6,142 nucleotides of DNA from positions 1-6,142 of the forward strand of contig QMOL01000188.1 of the NCBI GenBank assembly GCA_003648225.1, in the 5' to 3' direction. Every line of letters starts with the position of its first letter. The first letter of the stretch is position 1. Source of the DNA: Chlamydiota bacterium. Its GTDB lineage: Bacteria; Auribacterota; UBA3054; B51-G9. The notes beneath the pieces are model-generated. The model was not told the DNA's origin. It was given only the letters and a program-made list of their open reading frames with translations, and ran no database searches. Positions 5,171 through 6,142 of this stretch are shown piece after piece. The position numbers were made by a program, and so were the translations under genes.

Positions 5171-5242
5171 AATAAGACACGAATTTCACAAACTTAGTTT
5201 TCTATTGTAGTCATTAATATAAAATAAAACGGAGAGAAAATC

Positions 5243-5866
5243 ATGACAGCTTTTTTTGAAAGTCTAAACGGAATAGAAAAAATCTTTCTGATATGCGCGG
5301 TTATCGGAAGTACTTTGTTTTTGATTAGAACAGTTCTTTTCTTCATCGGCGGTGATGCCGATTCAGATGTCGATGGTGATTTTGACGGTGAAGTTGATGT
5401 TGATATTGATGGCGACATCGATGTTGACGCTTCCGATATTGGGCATATCGACAGTATGGCAAGTTTTCATATTTTCTCTTTACATGGAATAACCGGTTTC
5501 TTTATGATGTTCGGATTAGTCGGGTTAGCGATGTCGCGGCAGAGTAATTTAACTCCGGCAATTGCTGTTGGCGGAGGATTGATTGCGGGTGTATTTACGA
5601 TGTGGCTTGTAGCGAAAATTTTTATGGGAATGAAGAAACTTCAATCCGATGGAACTTTAAATATTAAAAACGCAATCGGTGCTGATGGAACAGTTTATCT
5701 CAATATTCCTGCTGATGGAACCGGGAAAGTACAGGTTGTTGTTCAGGAGAGTTTGAAAATATTTAACGCGGTATCAGCGAATAAAGAAAAAATAAAAACC
5801 GGTGAGAATGTTAAAGTGATAAATGTTATCAGTGGAAATGTTTTAGTAGTAAGAAAAGTGTTGTAA
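5243..5866 (+). CDS. NfeD-like membrane protein with C-terminal OB fold and Asp-rich segment
   Basis: This protein is a partner of bacterial flotillins in membrane-microdomain organisation (as YuaF is for FloT in B. subtilis). Of 207 residues, a first hydrophobic helix lies at about 11-36. An acidic segment at 37-70 has 14 Asp and one Glu, mostly at every second residue (for example DSDVDGDFDGEVDVD). Helices follow at about 76-97 and 105-129. The NfeD OB-fold (about 140-207) contains GADGTVYLNIPADGTGKVQV and ends GNVLVVRKVL. The membrane-anchored, protease-less form matches the short NfeD/YuaF/YqiJ type. The start has GGAGAG at 5231-5236. It follows the ybjQ-like gene after 72 bp and precedes the flotillin gene by 31 bp, the standard NfeD-flotillin pairing. 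The Asp tract should face outside if the N-terminus is cytoplasmic (inferred), and may bind divalent cations. Confidence 0.88.
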   Translation: MTAFFESLNGIEKIFLICAVIGSTLFLIRTVLFFIGGDADSDVDGDFDGEVDVDIDGDIDVDASDIGHIDSMASFHIFSLHGITGFFMMFGLVGLAMSRQSNLTPAIAVGGGLIAGVFTMWLVAKIFMGMKKLQSDGTLNIKNAIGADGTVYLNIPADGTGKVQVVVQESLKIFNAVSANKEKIKTGENVKVINVISGNVLVVRKVL

Positions 5867-5897
5867 TAAAATTTAATAATTTAAAAAGGAGAATATC

Positions 5898-6142
5898 ATG
5901 GGAAATGGAAGTTTATATGTATTAGCCGTAGTGGCACTAATCATAATTAGTGTTTCGTTCATCATCTTTCTCGCTAAAAGGTACAGACGATGCCCTTCTG
6001 ACCAGATACTCGTAATTTACGGTAAAGTTCGGCGAGGAATGTCAAGCAGATGTCTTCACGGCGGCGGAGCATTTGTCTGGCCGTTAATTCAGGATTATTC
6101 TTATCTGAGTTTAACACCGATGACAATCAGCATTCCTCTGCA
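5898..6142 (+). CDS. Flotillin-like SPFH-domain protein, N-terminal part (3' end outside window)
   Basis: This gene encodes a membrane scaffold of lipid microdomains (FloT/YuaG/YqiK family). The visible 81 residues begin with a membrane segment (LYVLAVVALIIISVSFIIF, about 6-24) followed by basic KRYRR, so the bulk of the protein would be cytoplasmic. The start of the SPFH domain follows: CPSDQILVIYGKV (about 32-44), HGGGAFVWPLIQDY (about 54-67) and LSLTPMTISIPL (about 70-81), all typical of flotillin rather than stomatin or HflK. The frame stays open to the window end. AAGGAG (5886-5891) lies six bases before the ATG at 5898. It is 31 bp downstream of the NfeD-like gene and is its expected partner. 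Confidence 0.92.
   Translation, partial: MGNGSLYVLAVVALIIISVSFIIFLAKRYRRCPSDQILVIYGKVRRGMSSRCLHGGGAFVWPLIQDYSYLSLTPMTISIPL

Noticed and set aside
5171..5242. Separate promoter for the NfeD-flotillin pair
   Set aside because: TTAGTT (5194-5199) and TATAAA (5218-5223) are 18 bp apart but both are poor matches in AT-rich DNA; this is not enough to call a promoter.
5194..5418. Minus-strand ORF with Ser/Pro-rich repeats (SPSTSE-like)
   Set aside because: It is the antisense shadow of the Asp codons in the NfeD-like gene; the plus-strand frame has a clear family match.

Overview
This is a bacterial chromosomal window. The genes are intron-free, use the standard code and in part overlap, and several have Shine-Dalgarno sites. 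Base composition is moderately AT-rich. A secreted serpin, an ECF sigma factor and REP-like hairpin repeats of the 'GTAGCCG...CGGCTAC' type recall AT-rich, diderm environmental lineages such as the PVC group (Lentisphaerota and relatives) or Bacteroidota/Chlorobi relatives. That placement is a weak impression from memory, not something the window proves.

Layout. (1) 2-439, plus: the C-terminal part of deoxyribose-phosphate aldolase (DeoC), cut by the window edge. (2) 440-932: a gene-free, repeat-rich spacer. It holds a 321-bp MITE-like element (528-848) bounded by a 23-bp inverted repeat with one mismatch and filled with GC-rich hairpins, followed by a perfect 20-bp palindrome. (3) 933-2174, minus: a secreted serpin, an AT-rich gene with repeat-bearing spacers on both sides. 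(4) 2175-2450: a second repeat-rich spacer with three copies of a 13-bp motif and a hairpin repeat ending one base from the next stop codon. (5) 2451-3731, minus: O-acetylhomoserine sulfhydrylase (MetY). (6) 3732-3832: a compact divergent promoter region with a good sigma70-type promoter for metY, a possible leaderless promoter for the sigma factor, and a 9-bp inverted repeat laid over both. (7) 3833-6142, plus: an ECF sigma factor, a two-helix membrane protein that looks like a zinc-less anti-sigma factor, a YbjQ/UPF0145 protein whose start overlaps the previous stop (ATGA), an NfeD-like membrane protein with an Asp-rich tract, and the start of a flotillin (SPFH) gene running off the window.

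How the genes may work together. The right half reads as one membrane-stress module. A membrane-held sigma factor is probably released by envelope disturbance and would drive synthesis of YbjQ, NfeD and flotillin, the proteins that organise membrane microdomains. This parallels Bacillus subtilis, where the NfeD-flotillin operon yuaF-floT-yuaI is under the ECF factor SigW; here the sigma and anti-sigma genes sit in the same gene run. The left half is unrelated metabolism (deoxynucleoside catabolism, methionine/homocysteine synthesis) with a protease inhibitor set among repeats.
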